From Cavia porcellus (taxonomy: Eukaryota > Chordata > Mammalia > Rodentia > Caviidae), in assembly GCF_034190915.1 (NCBI RefSeq), contig NW_026947489.1:55738001-55802000 (forward strand): a stretch of DNA of 64,000 nucleotides. The letters run 5' to 3'. Below are positions 47,601 through 56,904 of this stretch, one piece after another. Position 1 is the first letter of the stretch, and every line of letters begins with the position of its first letter. A program made the position numbers and the translations under genes. The notes under the pieces were generated by a model. That model worked only from the letters and a program-made list of their open reading frames with translations, ran no database searches and had not been told where the DNA came from.

Positions 47601-49912
47601 TAACTAAGTCCCATGATAACTAACCCCATCCCAGGGCTGGTGGCACCTCTATCTGCCCCTTTACACTCACATCCGACCAAACCCCTCCCAGTCATGCTAG
47701 TAGCCCACAGTCAGGGCCTGATCCTCCTGAATCCCAGGAGTTGCTGCTCTTGGGTTCTAGGGTACCTACCACTGAGAGACCAGGCTCTGCCTCAGGGACT
47801 ACCCCTCAGTGGAGAGCCCCCAAGTGACTGAGGGTTCCACACACAGAAGATCTACAGCTCTGCCAGGCAAGCACAGCATGTCACACACACAAATCTTTAT
47901 GTTCCTAAGGAAGCCCATGGTGATAGTCTGGGGGTCAGCTATACACACCCTTGACAGCTGGGCGCAGACAGAGATTCGAATTCACTCATGTGGGAAGATG
48001 GAAGAGAAAGAAGGCCACAGAGGGAGAAGCCATTTGGACTTAATCTGCTTTCACTAGGAAAGGAAGGAGTACTTAGCTCAATCGCACAGGTGGAAGATTT
48101 ACATTTACAGTGAAGAACCCCACACCCCAGCCACACGGGAGAGTCTAGTCCAGGGTGGATTTTACAAAAAAATGTGCAAAGATTTTATGGCATGAAGCAA
48201 TCTGAATGCTACTAGTGGTGGAGCCCTGCTGATCAAATGGGCCAGGTCATTCCTGAGGCAACTTATTTCTTGACACTTTACAAAGATACATTTGGACAGG
48301 TGTGGTAGCAGACACCAGTGTCTCACCACTCAGGAAGGAGGCTGAGGCAGAAGGGTCATTGCAATTTTGAAGTCAGCCTTTTCTATACAGTGAAACTCTG
48401 TCTCAAAAAATAAAACTCTTAAAGAAAAGGCATAATGACCCGGAATAGGGTCTGAAACAAATCTGTTAGACAAGTCATCTGTAATAAGTTGTGGAAAGGG
48501 GGGGTCAGAGACTGTTTCCTCTGGGGTGGTAACAGTCAAGGTTTGAGCTACACACCCTGCCAGAGGAAGGGCCCCAGGAACACTACTCTTGGTCAGGTCA
48601 TCCCACAGGTTCCTGGGTTCACACAAGCAGCTACTGTTTCTCAGGAACTTCGGTGAAAGTAACTGACACACAGGACAGAGGTACTGGATGACTCTGGGAG
48701 GTCACCCACCGTGTGCCTTTCTCCCAGTCTTTTCAAGGGCACTCCCCAACCAATAGACCACTGAATCAAAACCTTTTAGCTACGTTTCACAAACCAGCCA
48801 ATCATCCTAGCCCTCAAACTTCCATGTGGCTCCGCTTAATTCCACCCATGGAAAAAGAGGAAAAACTTGTTCAAAATAGATTCCGGGGACCACCTGCACA
48901 TCCAGTATATTTTGGGTATTCGTATTTAAATGGGCACCTGGATAATTTGGGTAAAAGCACCCACACTTTCGGGCAGGAGCGATACCAGGCTCCTTTCGGC
49001 AGGTGTCTCTCCGAATGCTTCTTATTTCCTTTTCTGCTTAGGCAAACAGGCTTTTGAATCCGTGATCCGCACAGAAGTTACTCAATGTGTTTGAGAGAGT
49101 ATAAAGTCCACACTTTTCCACCACACTAATATTGAGAAAGGTGTGTTATTTATATTGGAACGCACGCAATAGGCACAAAACTAGGGGTCAGGAAGGAGGA
49201 CGGACAAACAGTTCAGACTGGGACTGCCCACCCTACTGTCTAGGAAGAGCAATTTTAACTAACATGTACTAATTTTCAAAGTTACGTTTGTAGTTCAGCG
49301 ATTTCGAAGAGGAAAAAATGCAACAGCGGTGAGCAGGAACTGCAGGCTGTTCCTTCCAGAATGCAAACGGAGGCAGGGCCCATCCGCCCAGCGCCTCCGC
49401 CAGCACGGAGCAGGGGCTGACAAATGCGAAGAAATGAACCGGAGATTCCATTTGTGCAAAACTGCAAGGCAAGCCTCCCTCTCCCTGCGTATTTCTTACT
49501 CCACAGATCCCGTCTTGAAGATGCCTGCTGCCTCCGGGGCGCACCCACAATGGTCCCAGCACCCTGGCCCCTGCTCTGGGACCTGCTTCGATGCAGCGTC
49601 CCGTCGGCTGCTCTACTCTCCTGGGTGTGATCGCCTCAACTTTTAACCACTTCGGCGCTGCCTTTTCCAGGGAGACTCAGGGAAGAACCAGAGAGCCCAC
49701 AAGTCGCAGCGCAAGAGGCCCCGGGCTGTTGGGGTTGCCGGCGCGTCCCTTTGCGCCCCACCACAGCCCTCGTCCCGCAAGGGCCTCTGGGGCCCCACAC
49801 GGTCTGCAGCCGTGGCCCGCTCACCTTCGTCCGCCCCATCGACGCTTGCCGGGGCCAGCAGCTGCGCCAACGCCAGGAGCAGCAGCAGCAGGAAGGCTTT
49901 GCGGAGCTTCAT
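35262..49912 (-). CDS. PDIA4: PDIA4 (ERp72), protein disulfide isomerase A4, complete 10-exon coding region
   Basis: Thiol-disulfide oxidoreductase and chaperone of the endoplasmic reticulum lumen; it forms, breaks and rearranges disulfides in secretory proteins. Join on the minus strand: 49912-49825, 46223-46046, 44331-44126, 41468-41330, 40629-40424, 40321-40163, 38314-38163, 37228-37072, 36759-36526, 35677-35262. These total 1935 nt, or 644 residues plus stop; I recall human PDIA4 as 645. All introns are GT/AG and the frame is continuous. Visible parts: leucine-rich signal peptide (about residues 1-24), an acidic stretch (about 39-55), three thioredoxin-like domains with CGHC active sites at residues 90-93, 205-208 and 554-557, two non-catalytic thioredoxin folds between the second and third, and a C-terminal KEEL retrieval signal. 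The ATG has G at -3 and precedes the signal peptide. The frame is open about 63 codons further upstream, but without another ATG. No break or missing catalytic residue is seen. Family assignment is near certain. Confidence 0.98.
35950..36070 (+). repeat. Degraded B1 and ID in PDIA4 intron 9
   Basis: gatgtggtcatgcacgcctatg ... then ggctcaatccccgataccag; one of few SINEs inside the 3' half of PDIA4. Confidence 0.6.
36526..36759 (-). CDS. PDIA4: PDIA4 exon 9: end of domain b-prime
   Basis: 234 nt. Acceptor TTCCAG|CCACTC, donor AAAGG|GTGAGT. It encodes [20 protein letters not shown], the LGLSESGED segment and AFKKG, which leads into the last catalytic domain. Confidence 0.97.
37072..37228 (-). 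CDS. PDIA4: PDIA4 exon 8: domain b-prime
   Basis: 157 nt. Acceptor GCACAG|GGTTCC, donor TACTG|GTGAGG. It encodes [18 protein letters not shown] and [17 protein letters not shown], part of the second non-catalytic fold. A consensus CTCF-type motif lies inside it on the plus strand (listed separately). Confidence 0.97.
37114..37128 (+). promoter_or_regulatory. CTCF consensus motif inside PDIA4 exon 8
   Basis: CCACCAGGGGGCGCT matches the 15-base core of the CTCF consensus at every position. On the minus strand it encodes KRPLV of PDIA4. Occupancy cannot be read from sequence. Confidence 0.6.
38163..38314 (-). CDS. PDIA4: PDIA4 exon 7: domain b, continued
   Basis: 152 nt. Acceptor CGCCAG|CTAACA, donor GTACAG|GTGAGT, ending in phase 0. 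It encodes [13 protein letters not shown] and [15 protein letters not shown] followed by a variable QHHVLDV segment. Confidence 0.97.
38745..38845 (+). repeat. Diverged B1 in PDIA4 intron 6
   Basis: ggcacagggacacagttgtc, actaaggaggctgag, agtctgggatatacac. The rest of this intron (38,315-40,162) has no other repeat I recognise. Confidence 0.55.
40163..40321 (-). CDS. PDIA4: PDIA4 exon 6: start of non-catalytic domain b
   Basis: 159 nt. Acceptor CCCAG|GCATCG, donor ATGCAG|GTAGGT. It encodes [16 protein letters not shown] and a segment containing [11 protein letters not shown]. There is no CxxC motif, as expected for the b-type thioredoxin folds of PDIA4. Confidence 0.97.
40424..40629 (-). CDS. 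PDIA4: PDIA4 exon 5: second CGHC active site
   Basis: 206 nt. Acceptor CGGCAG|GTGCGG, donor ATACG|GTAGGC. It encodes [19 protein letters not shown], the SGYPTLKIF cis-proline segment and the end of the second thioredoxin fold. Same length and phases as exon 3. Confidence 0.97.
41330..41468 (-). CDS. PDIA4: PDIA4 exon 4: start of thioredoxin domain a
   Basis: 139 nt. Acceptor CTTCCAG|AAATC, donor CCATG|GTAAGA. It encodes the linker ([13 protein letters not shown]) and the first half of the second catalytic domain, ending VEFYAP plus two bases of the tryptophan codon. This is exactly where exon 2 ends in the first domain. Confidence 0.97.
41685..41785 (-). repeat. Diverged B1 in PDIA4 intron 3
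   Basis: Antisense: tctgagataggatggtgcta ... cagcctcccacagagctggg. Confidence 0.7.
42998..43165 (+). repeat. B1 and ID remnants in PDIA4 intron 3
   Basis: B1 at 42,998-43,105 (gctcggtgcagtggcacatc), then ID remnant cagtgtgtgtgtctcagtgg ... gttagatccccaggcc. Confidence 0.65.
43337..43438 (+). repeat. ID SINE, young copy in PDIA4 intron 3
   Basis: ggggctgaggatttagctca ... tggtaccgataaaaaag, gaaaaagaca tail, poly(A). Flanked by the duplication agatggtctttc. It lies antisense to PDIA4. Confidence 0.94.
43440..43815 (-). repeat. Three B1 SINEs in PDIA4 intron 3
   Basis: Copies at about 43,440-43,535, 43,545-43,650 and 43,690-43,815 (cttgagccagggtttcgcta). They are in the same orientation as PDIA4 transcription reversed-complement convention: B1 sense is on the minus strand, as is the gene. 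Confidence 0.78.
44126..44331 (-). CDS. PDIA4: PDIA4 exon 3: first CGHC active site
   Basis: 206 nt. Acceptor TTTTTAG|GTGCGG, donor GGAAG|GTGAGC. It completes the tryptophan codon, then encodes [15 protein letters not shown] and the rest of the first thioredoxin fold, including the cis-proline segment SGYPTIK. It has the same length and phases as exon 5. Confidence 0.97.
45100..45370 (+). repeat. B1 SINE followed by ID SINE in PDIA4 intron 2
   Basis: B1 45,100-45,250 (gctgggcatggtggctcac ... gcaagaccttgtctcaaaaa), ID 45,284-45,370 (ggggcccggggttcagctc ... gttcaatccccagtac). Confidence 0.88.
45426..45500 (+). repeat. ID SINE, diverged
   Basis: gggatgggtatgtagctcac ... gttcaaaccccagcattgc. 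Confidence 0.75.
46046..46223 (-). CDS. PDIA4: PDIA4 exon 2: acidic region and first half of thioredoxin domain a0
   Basis: 178 nt. Acceptor CTCTCAG|ATTC, donor CCATG|GTGAGG. It encodes a glutamate/aspartate run (about residues 39-55), which in this family is linked to low-affinity calcium binding, then the domain start ending in LLEFYAP and two bases of the tryptophan codon of the first WCGHC motif. The exon ends in phase 2 inside that codon. Confidence 0.97.
48295..48412 (+). repeat. B1 SINE in PDIA4 intron 1
   Basis: gacaggtgtggtagcagac ... gtgaaactctgtctcaaaaa. The rest of intron 1 (46,224-49,824) has no other repeat that I recognise. Confidence 0.82.
49825..49912 (-). CDS. PDIA4: PDIA4 exon 1 (coding part): signal peptide
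   Basis: Codes for residues 1-29 plus one base of residue 30. It starts MKLRKAF and continues into a run of leucines ending around ASVDG, a classic ER signal peptide. The donor reads GAAG|GTGAGC on the minus strand and the intron phase is 1. The exon sits inside the CpG-rich promoter region. Confidence 0.95.
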
Positions 49913-50420
49913 GGCGACGGCGCAGGGGGCGACCTCAGCGCACTCCCGAAGCGCCAGAGCAGCGCGAACGCAGCTAGCCCTTCCAGGAAGTCCCGCCTGG
50001 CGATTGGCTGGGGGGGAGGGAAGGAAGCCGCGGGCCGGCCTATCCACGCGCGACGCCGGACGCTTGAGCCGCCGCCGCCTCTCGCTCTCGCGCAAACCCA
50101 CCCTGCCGCCAAGGCCCTGCGCGCGCCCCTAGGCAGGGCGTTTAAAACTCCGAGCCCTAACGTGAGGTGCCCCCTTCTGATTGGCTGCGCCGCAACCACC
50201 AATCAGCGGGTGCCACTCGGTTTGCGCCAGGCGCACAGGCCGAGAGAGGGAGCTGGGAAGAACAAAGGCGGGAGGCTGGCCCCCTTGGGGCGGGACCTGG
50301 TCCAGCTCGAGTTGCGATTGGTGGATCCGGGGAGGGGCGGGCTTCTGGGAAGGCGGGGTTGTGAGCTCTGTTTAACCCCGCCGCGGAGCCTGGCAGGAAG
50401 AACACGTGTCCTTAGTGGGT
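49913..50420 (-). promoter_or_regulatory. PDIA4: PDIA4 CpG-rich promoter with four CCAAT boxes and an ERSE-like element
   Basis: CpG-dense, GC-rich and TATA-less sequence directly upstream of the start codon. CCAAT boxes lie at 50,003-50,007, 50,180-50,184 and 50,317-50,321 (minus strand) and at 50,199-50,203 (plus strand). The last begins CCAAT-N9-CCACT (50,199-50,217), one base from the ER stress response element CCAAT-N9-CCACG bound by NF-Y and ATF6/XBP1. A CACGTG E-box lies at 50,403-50,408. PDIA4 is a known unfolded-protein-response target; use of these particular sites is inferred. Confidence 0.75.
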
Positions 50421-51321
50421 GTAAACGCAGCGCACTAGAGTTGCGGGAGGCTGTAAGGAGCACGAGGCAGTATTTAATTTTTGCAGGCTTCTTGATTTTG
50501 TTTTGTGGCTTTAGCATTTAAAAGCTTACATCTCCAGCCGGCCAGGTGGAGGCTGTATTGGTGGGCTGGGGTGGGGGTTGGAACTGGCTGAGTGTTGCTG
50601 TAAAGTAAATCAAGAACTGGGGTTGCACAATTTTGTCTGTGTCGTCAGATTCTTGTCTAAACCTTGCCTCGTTATTTATTCTTTCTGTGATTTTCTGCAA
50701 GCGAGAGAAATACTAGATAGGTACTCTAGTAGTTTATGTAGTTTTAAACACAATTCTGAGGCTTTTCTTCTTGACAGTTTTGGAGAGGAAAACGAGGTTT
50801 TAAGTTAGAAAAGAAGCCTGTGGCATTAGGGCTTGAGACTTCAAACACCTGGAGATCAGTATGTTTCCCAAGTTACTGAAAACAAATAGGGCAATAAATA
50901 AACAGAACTTAAGAGTTCAGTTATGTTTTCTCACACCTGCAGATTGAGAAAAAAGAAAGCAGACGACTCACATTAGCAATTAAGAAACTAATACATTTTC
51001 ATTGAAATCTTATAACTCAACAATTATCTTGGAAGGCGGCAAGATCATTATGCAAGTATCCTTAACTCCAGAGTTCACACGAATTGATTTGTTGGTGTTC
51101 CATTAATATAGGCCATCAAATAGTTCAATGTCATTTTAAATAACTCTTCAACAAGACTTGAGTCCAGCTGGAATTTTTATCTTTCTTGGTAGTTCCCTAT
51201 GCATCTGTAGTAAACAAGAATGAAAGCCCTGTTTTCCCAGATGTGGGACAAATACAAGCAATTTCACAAAAGCCCTTTGTTGATACAGGTAAGAAAGGAC
51301 ACTTGTCAAAGTACAATATAG
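50421..51321. other. Upstream flank of PDIA4, no gene seen
   Basis: CpG content drops sharply after about 50,420 and the sequence becomes AT-rich. No SINE and no recognisable ORF. Confidence 0.5.
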
Positions 51322-51371
51322 GGGCTGGGGAGATGCCAGGTTGTGTGTTTGATCCCTGGTACAAAAAAAAA
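51322..51371 (+). repeat. ID SINE, internally deleted
   Basis: ggggctggggagatgccagg joins directly to gtgtgtttgatccctggtac. The middle of the tRNA-like body is missing. Confidence 0.75.
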
Positions 51372-51984
51372 AGTAATGTATCTGTACACATATACACTTG
51401 TGAAATTAATGTTTTACATGTAGTTTAGAGGGTGGTGATTGAAATTCATTCATCAGCCAAACATGACCGTATCACAATGGGAAGCATGCTGTTCTTCCTG
51501 TCTCAATCTCATCAAATCTGGTTTTGGGAAAGCAAGGCCAGAAGCCTGCTGGGACCAGAGGGAGAAAGCACTTCCGGGATTTTCTCCAAAATCTCCATAA
51601 TTGCTTGTAACTTAAAAAGGTTGATGTTAAGCCACCCCAGCACTTGGATCCCAGTTTGGCGATTCATTCATATAAAAGAACTTTGCCCTGTCTTGTCCCC
51701 CAGGGTGGTCATTTAGCACTATTAGGCCAGGCTTATAGGTCTATTTGAACTTGTGTTTTCCTCTACTCCAGCACCATGATCCCTAGAGAGGAAGCCTATG
51801 GGGAATTAGTCCTCTCCATCTCACTCATCTCCAGGAAGATCTGTAACAACCCTGGCACTCATATGTGTCATCACAAGCTAAGTTTACATGGTTGGAAAAG
51901 TAAATGAAGACCAGTGAGCTGCATAGGCTGCATGCTCTGCATGTCTGAGTGTTTTGCTCAGTCCTATCTAGGAATTAAACTACA
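51372..51984. other. Unique sequence, no gene seen
   Basis: No repeat body or recognisable ORF. Confidence 0.4.
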
Positions 51985-52130
51985 TGAATGAGCTGGGCAT
52001 GGTGATACATGCCTGTAATCTCAGCACTGGGGACACTGAGACAGGAGGATCATCATAGGACACCCTGGACTATATAGTGAGTTCAAGGCCAGCCTAAACT
52101 ACACAATGAGACCCTGTCTCAAAAACCAAA
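51985..52130 (+). repeat. B1 SINE, full length
   Basis: gagctgggcatggtgataca ... caatgagaccctgtctcaaa. Confidence 0.9.
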
Positions 52131-52254
52131 CAACACTAACAACAACAAAAGAGGATAAAACAGTTACTAGTATGTGCTGGAGAACTCAGAAATACTCCTA
52201 CCTCATGCTGATTGATACACACACCCCTTTCAGAAGAAAGAAGAAAAGAATTTA

Positions 52255-52475
52255 TTTCTGAATGGTGATTCCAGTCTGTACTCCCAGCTACTTGGGAGGC
52301 TTAGACAGGAGGATCATTTGAGTCTAGGAGTTGGAGGTCAGCCTGGGCAAAATACAGAATTGCAGGCAAAAACAACTAAAAAATACCGGAGATAACAATT
52401 TACATATAGTTTTTTTTTTTGGGGGGGGGTCAGCCTCTCAAGTACTGGGACTATAGACATGTGCCACCAACCTGG
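52255..52475. repeat. B1 SINEs, plus then minus
   Basis: Plus-strand B1 at 52,255-52,370 (gtactcccagctacttggga), then an antisense remnant at 52,420-52,475 (tctcaagtactgggactata). Confidence 0.7.
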
Positions 52476-52973
52476 TTTACATGTAGTTTTATAGTTTATA
52501 TTTTTAACTTAGTATCACATCATAATCACTTATTTTCCCATTCTATTACTTTATCTTTTGAGGGAATTTAGCTCTTTGCCCTAAAAGGCCCACCTTACAT
52601 ACAGAGCAAAATGAGGACCAGGTCTGTGCTTACAACTCTAGCTGGTCAGCAGCTGCCTGAGGATGCCTACTCCATTCTTTAACTCCCTCCTGTGCCAAGT
52701 AAAGATACTATACCCAAATTCTATCATCATATTTTAGAATCAATTAAGTGAACATGTGCACACTAAGCACAGGGGATATGTAGTTGTGTTAAACACCTGC
52801 CTTAGGTGTGCTCCGTGTTTATACTGTGTGATAAACATACGTGTGTCATCTCCAATTTTCTTGGAGATATTGTAAAATTACTCATGTGTTTTTAAGTGTG
52901 ATAGTTAATCTTAACCATCAACTTGACTGGGTTGAGAAACAGCTAGAAACTTAGTAAAACATTGTCATGAGGT

Positions 52974-53749
52974 TCTAGAATGGCAGCAATGTAGAAAAGC
53001 TTTTTCTCACAATCAGGGAAACAAAGCTCTGCGATCCAGGCAACTGACCCCTACAGCCAAGAGAGAGAAAAACCTGGCTACTGCTTCAGCTGGCAGCAGA
53101 CCTTGGTGGCATCCACAAGGTGCTGATTTTAGGTGCAAGGAAAATGCACAAATTCTGAGGGTAAGATGGCTTCCACCTTGATTGCAAAGGGCCTGGCTGG
53201 CCAAGCAGTGTGCCCCTGAGAGGGCAATTTGTGAAGATGTAAGGGTGAAGCTGAAGGTGCAATGGAGACCCCAGAAGTTTGGAAAAGCCAGGAACATGGG
53301 TGATCCAAGGAAAGCTGCAAAAAATGAGTAGAGAGGGTTTAAGAGAAAAGCTGTGGGAGCTGAAATCGCTGGAAGTGCCGTGGGGGTGGAATCACCCAAG
53401 CCTTTTGGAGCTTGCAACCAGATTGCTTCAGATGCTGAGCATGGAACTCTAGGACTTAATGTTTGTCCTGCTGGATGTTGGACTTGCTTAGTTTCCAATA
53501 CTTTATATTCCCCTGTTTGTAACTTTTGGAATGGTAATGTTTATCTTGTGCCTTTGCATTTCAGAAATGTTTAACCTTGTTTCATTTGTACAGGGAGTTA
53601 CAGTTAAAAGTTTGCCATAGATCTTGGAGGAGACTTGGGACTTGGACTGTTAAGCAATGCTAAAACTTAGGACTCTGGCAACTTTTGGAGGTGGACTAAA
53701 TGTCTTTTGTATAAAGGATGTACATGAGTCCTGGGGGCCAGGGGTGGGA
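52974..53749 (+). mobile_element. MaLR-type internal sequence (non-coding) joined to an LTR
   Basis: 52,974-53,340 is homologous to 57,974-58,330 (shared cagctggcagcagac, tgcccctgagagggca, gtgaagctgaaggtgca). It runs directly into the LTR at 53,750. There is no retroviral ORF, as expected for non-autonomous MaLR elements. Confidence 0.78.
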
Positions 53750-54090
53750 TGTCATGGTTTATGTCTGTGTCCCCCAGGCCTCATGAGTTTGCTTCGTGCG
53801 TTTGTGATTGGTTCATTGTCTAGTGCTTACATTGGTGGTGTCAGTGCTACACCCACGTAGGGGTGGAGCCAGGATGTGATGTAATGGCAGGAAGAAAGTG
53901 TGTCTTGCTCTTTGCTGGTTCTCATTTGCTGTTTACAGCTGCCATGAAATGTGGCCTGCCATGCTACCCTGCCTCGGAGCCAACTGAGTATGGACTGAAA
54001 CCTCCAAAAACTGTAAGAAATAAACCTTTCCTTTCCCAACTTGGGCTTCAGGTATTTTGTCTCAGCAATGAGTAAAAAGTAACTAAGACA
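53750..54090 (+). mobile_element. MaLR-type LTR
   Basis: Starts tgtcatggtttatgtctgtg, contains aataaa near the 3' end (aagaaataaacctttcc) and ends taactaagaca: the TG...CA ends and poly(A) layout of ERVL-MaLR LTRs. Confidence 0.82.
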
Positions 54091-54130
54091 AATATCCTCT
54101 GGGTATGTCTGTAAGGTGCTTTCAGAGATT

Positions 54131-54242
54131 ATCAGCATGTAGCACAGCAAACTAATGTCCCTGACCTAAATACGGGTGACATCATGATCAGCATGTAGCA
54201 CAGCAAACTGATGTCCCTGACCTAAATACAGGTCTCCAGTAG
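54131..54242 (+). repeat. Tandem duplication, 56-base period
   Basis: atcagcatgtagcacagcaa starts at 54,131 and again at 54,187, with about 48 bases nearly identical in each copy. Confidence 0.9.
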
Positions 54243-54509
54243 AGACCCAGACAGAACAAAAGCAAAAGAAATAGAAAGCTGCCAGCACAGGGTCTCTGTT
54301 ACCGTTATCTTTGCTTCCTGGCTGCCATGAGTGAGCAGCTACTCTCCGCCACCTCTTCTGCCATGAGGTCTTTGCCTTGCCAACTTGCTAATGGAATGGA
54401 GCTGGCTGACCCGAGGCAGAAACCTCTGAAACCATAAACCAAAACAAACCTTTCCTCTTTTAAGCTGTTTTTCTCAGGAATTTTGTCACTGTGACAGAAA
54501 GCTAACACA
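54243..54509 (+). mobile_element. MaLR-type LTR, 3' part, second subfamily
   Basis: tggctgccatgagtgagcag ... gaaacctctgaaaccataaa ... ttctcaggaattttgtcac ... aagctaacaca. The text differs from the LTR at 53,750, so it is another subfamily. Confidence 0.7.
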
Positions 54510-55130
54510 TTATTAGAAAGTCATATTGGCAGAGATTTCTGCATTTGGTCTTGTTTTGTTCCAGTAAAATGAAATTTAACCTGAAAATTGACAACGGGCT
54601 GCAAAAAGACATGACCACAATCAGAAAGAAATGACAGATTGCCAAAGATTCTTTTCAAAACTCTACACCAGAAAATCAAAACATCTCTTTCTGTAGAAAT
54701 TAGCTTCTTAATAGTCTGAAAAAATGTAGGACAGAAGCTTGATTAGGCAGACAAAACTGGGAGACAACGGTGTAAATAATAACCAATTCTAGTTAGATCA
54801 GGGAAGGCTCACTATATTGCGAAGAAGGGAAGGAAGAGGAACCAGGCACTGGAACTCCCCAGGCTTCCCTCTCAATCCCTCGTAACATGGCCCGGGGAAA
54901 GGGACGCCAGGCTCTGAAACTCACTTTACTCTTCACAGAATGGACTGAGACTTCAAGGGTTCTCTTCAATCCCCCTATCCTCTAGCCTCTCTCCAAATGC
55001 AGAGTTGCAATCTTCATACTTTCCTAAAGATCAATCACTGAAATGATTGCTATCACTGCAATTTAGTAAAGTGCTTTCTTGTTTCCCCTCTGGGAATCCT
55101 TCCCCTTTCTAGCCCAGTTTTCTGTCCCCC
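54510..55130. other. AT-rich unique sequence, no gene seen
   Basis: No repeat body or recognisable ORF. Confidence 0.4.
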
Positions 55131-55560
55131 CAGGTCCTACCTCCGAGTGCGCCCCCAGCAGACCGATCAGTCGTGGGTCCTGGGTCCACGCCAAACAGAA
55201 CAGTCGGCCTTAGCTTCTCCCGCACTGCCTTTTATTCTAAGCAGATCCCTCTGCCTGGTCCTCCCCATACTGGGACCGTCCTCCGCGCCCGCGCTGGGAT
55301 GTCATCGCCTGGCACCACAGAGCTATACAGCCCGCGCTCTCTGGCAACAACCAGAGAGCAGGGGAGCAGACAACCTACTCCACCGCCCACCGGTGCCCTA
55401 AGCCCCGCCTCCATGCCCGGACCCCACCCACTTGGGACTGTTGCAAGGCATCCTGGGAACGTTTCCTTCCCTGCTCCTAGACCCAGCTCCAGCACCGGGC
55501 CCACAGCGCCACCTGTAGGCGGGAAGAGCCAAGAGACTCCTGCAGCTCCCCGCAGACTTG
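55131..55560. other. GC-rich island of unknown role
   Basis: Local rise in GC and CpG (tcctccgcgcccgcgctggg, gaccgatcagtcgtggg) flanked by AT-rich DNA. ORFs of up to 171 codons cross it in both orientations, but no family is recognised. A ZNF143/SPH-like sequence (minus strand ttcccaggatgccttgca, about 55,446-55,463) lies within. It could be a distal promoter, the start of a lncRNA, or part of an ERV LTR. Confidence 0.4.
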
Positions 55561-56281
55561 GAAGTCTTTGGACTGGTTCAGGATCTTTCTGGTATCCGCA
55601 CCCTGAAACAGCCCCAGACTTCGCAAACTCTGGCCCCTTCTTCTTTTGGAGTTACACAAGATCGCATCTATACTTGCTGTACATGTAAATTAGGAAATTT
55701 GACTGTATGTGACGCCCTTGTTTCTCAACTTCTGTTGATCCCCAGTCTCTGAAATGAAACAGTGTCATTGTGCAGCCTGTTCACTACTCTTTCCACCCCT
55801 TCACACTCACCTACTCACAACAGTGATTTTCAGCGTTTCAGGGAAATTTTGGGATCCTGCACTTTCCCATGCAAGGAACTGGAGAGGGGTGATGACAAAA
55901 CTCATCTTGCAGTAGATGACACCTTAAGTAATTCTTAGTTCAATGCTGGAAGCAATACGGGCCCCAGAAATACCACAGCCATCAGGTTGCAGTACTCCAG
56001 ATGCAACTCCCACATAGCTGGCATATCAGTGTCCACCAATATGGCCTCCTTCAGTGCCTTTCTTGGCCCTAATCCTAGTCTCTCTGACTGGTGGCTGTTT
56101 CCTTAGACTCCTTTCTCCCCTGACCCTAAGAGTAGTGTTTTTCCTCCATTTAACCCCTGACTTACTTTGAACGTTCACACCAGAGACATTCATGACTGCT
56201 GCCTTGGATCCTACTTCTCAAATTTGTACCAGAAGTTCTACTGGTCCCAAGAGGCCCCTGAACGACAAATAAAAAGGTTTG
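55561..56281. other. Unique sequence, no gene recognised
   Basis: No SINE or LTR body seen. Confidence 0.4.
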
Positions 56282-56291
56282 TCTTTTTCTT

Positions 56292-56375
56292 TTTATCGGT
56301 ACCAGGGATCGAACTCATGACTGCACACTTGCAAGGCAGGCACTTATGCCACTGAGCTAAATCCCCAGCCCCAAA
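56292..56375 (-). repeat. ID SINE with target duplication
   Basis: Antisense ID (atcggtaccagggatcgaac ... aaatccccagcccc). Flanked by aaataaaaaggttt / aaataaaaagattt. Confidence 0.9.
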
Positions 56376-56439
56376 TAAAAAGATTTAAAAGAGTGGCAGT
56401 TTAAAGAAGGCTTTATTGCAAGGATTTTAAAAATATTTA

Positions 56440-56565
56440 TTTAGTGGCATTGGAGATTGAACACAGATCCTTGAGAGTCAGCTACAACCCCAGCCCTTAC
56501 TTTTATGAGACAGAGTCTCACTAAGTTGCCCAAAGTGGCCTCAAACTCACAGTCCTACTTTGGCA
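56440..56565 (-). repeat. Degraded ID and B1 remnants
   Basis: ggcattggagattgaacaca (ID-like) followed by gagacagagtctcactaagt (B1-like). Confidence 0.6.
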
Positions 56566-56904
56566 AGGATCTTGTTAAAGAATTCTGGTAGATTTTCAAA
56601 TGGAACAGATGAATGTCAAAGCTAAAAGGAGTGAATCTCATCTAAAGTTTCCTGAGACTTCTCCAACACTTTGGCATTCTACACTCAAGCAGTTGCTTAA
56701 AATATCATCTTACTGTCTTCCCCGCCAATTTCTGCAAACAACTAAGTGGTTTAGATAACCAAGTTGGTTGGTTGGTTGATTGCTGCACCACAGAAATGCA
56801 TTTCCTTTATTTCTAATTAGGTGCAGTGAAAGAATCCCTGCTTTTGCATTGGACCTGCAGAGTCAGGTCTGTTAGGACTAAGTATAAACCTGTGGGTGAG
56901 ATGT

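Noticed and set aside
49751..50521. 256-codon plus-strand ORF across the PDIA4 CpG island
   Set aside because: It begins at TTG, is antisense to exon 1 and the promoter, and its composition reflects high GC, which removes stop codons. No recognisable protein.
55500..55525. CTCF-like sequence gcgccacctgtaggcgg
   Set aside because: At least three core positions differ from consensus, including the strongly preferred A; too weak to report.
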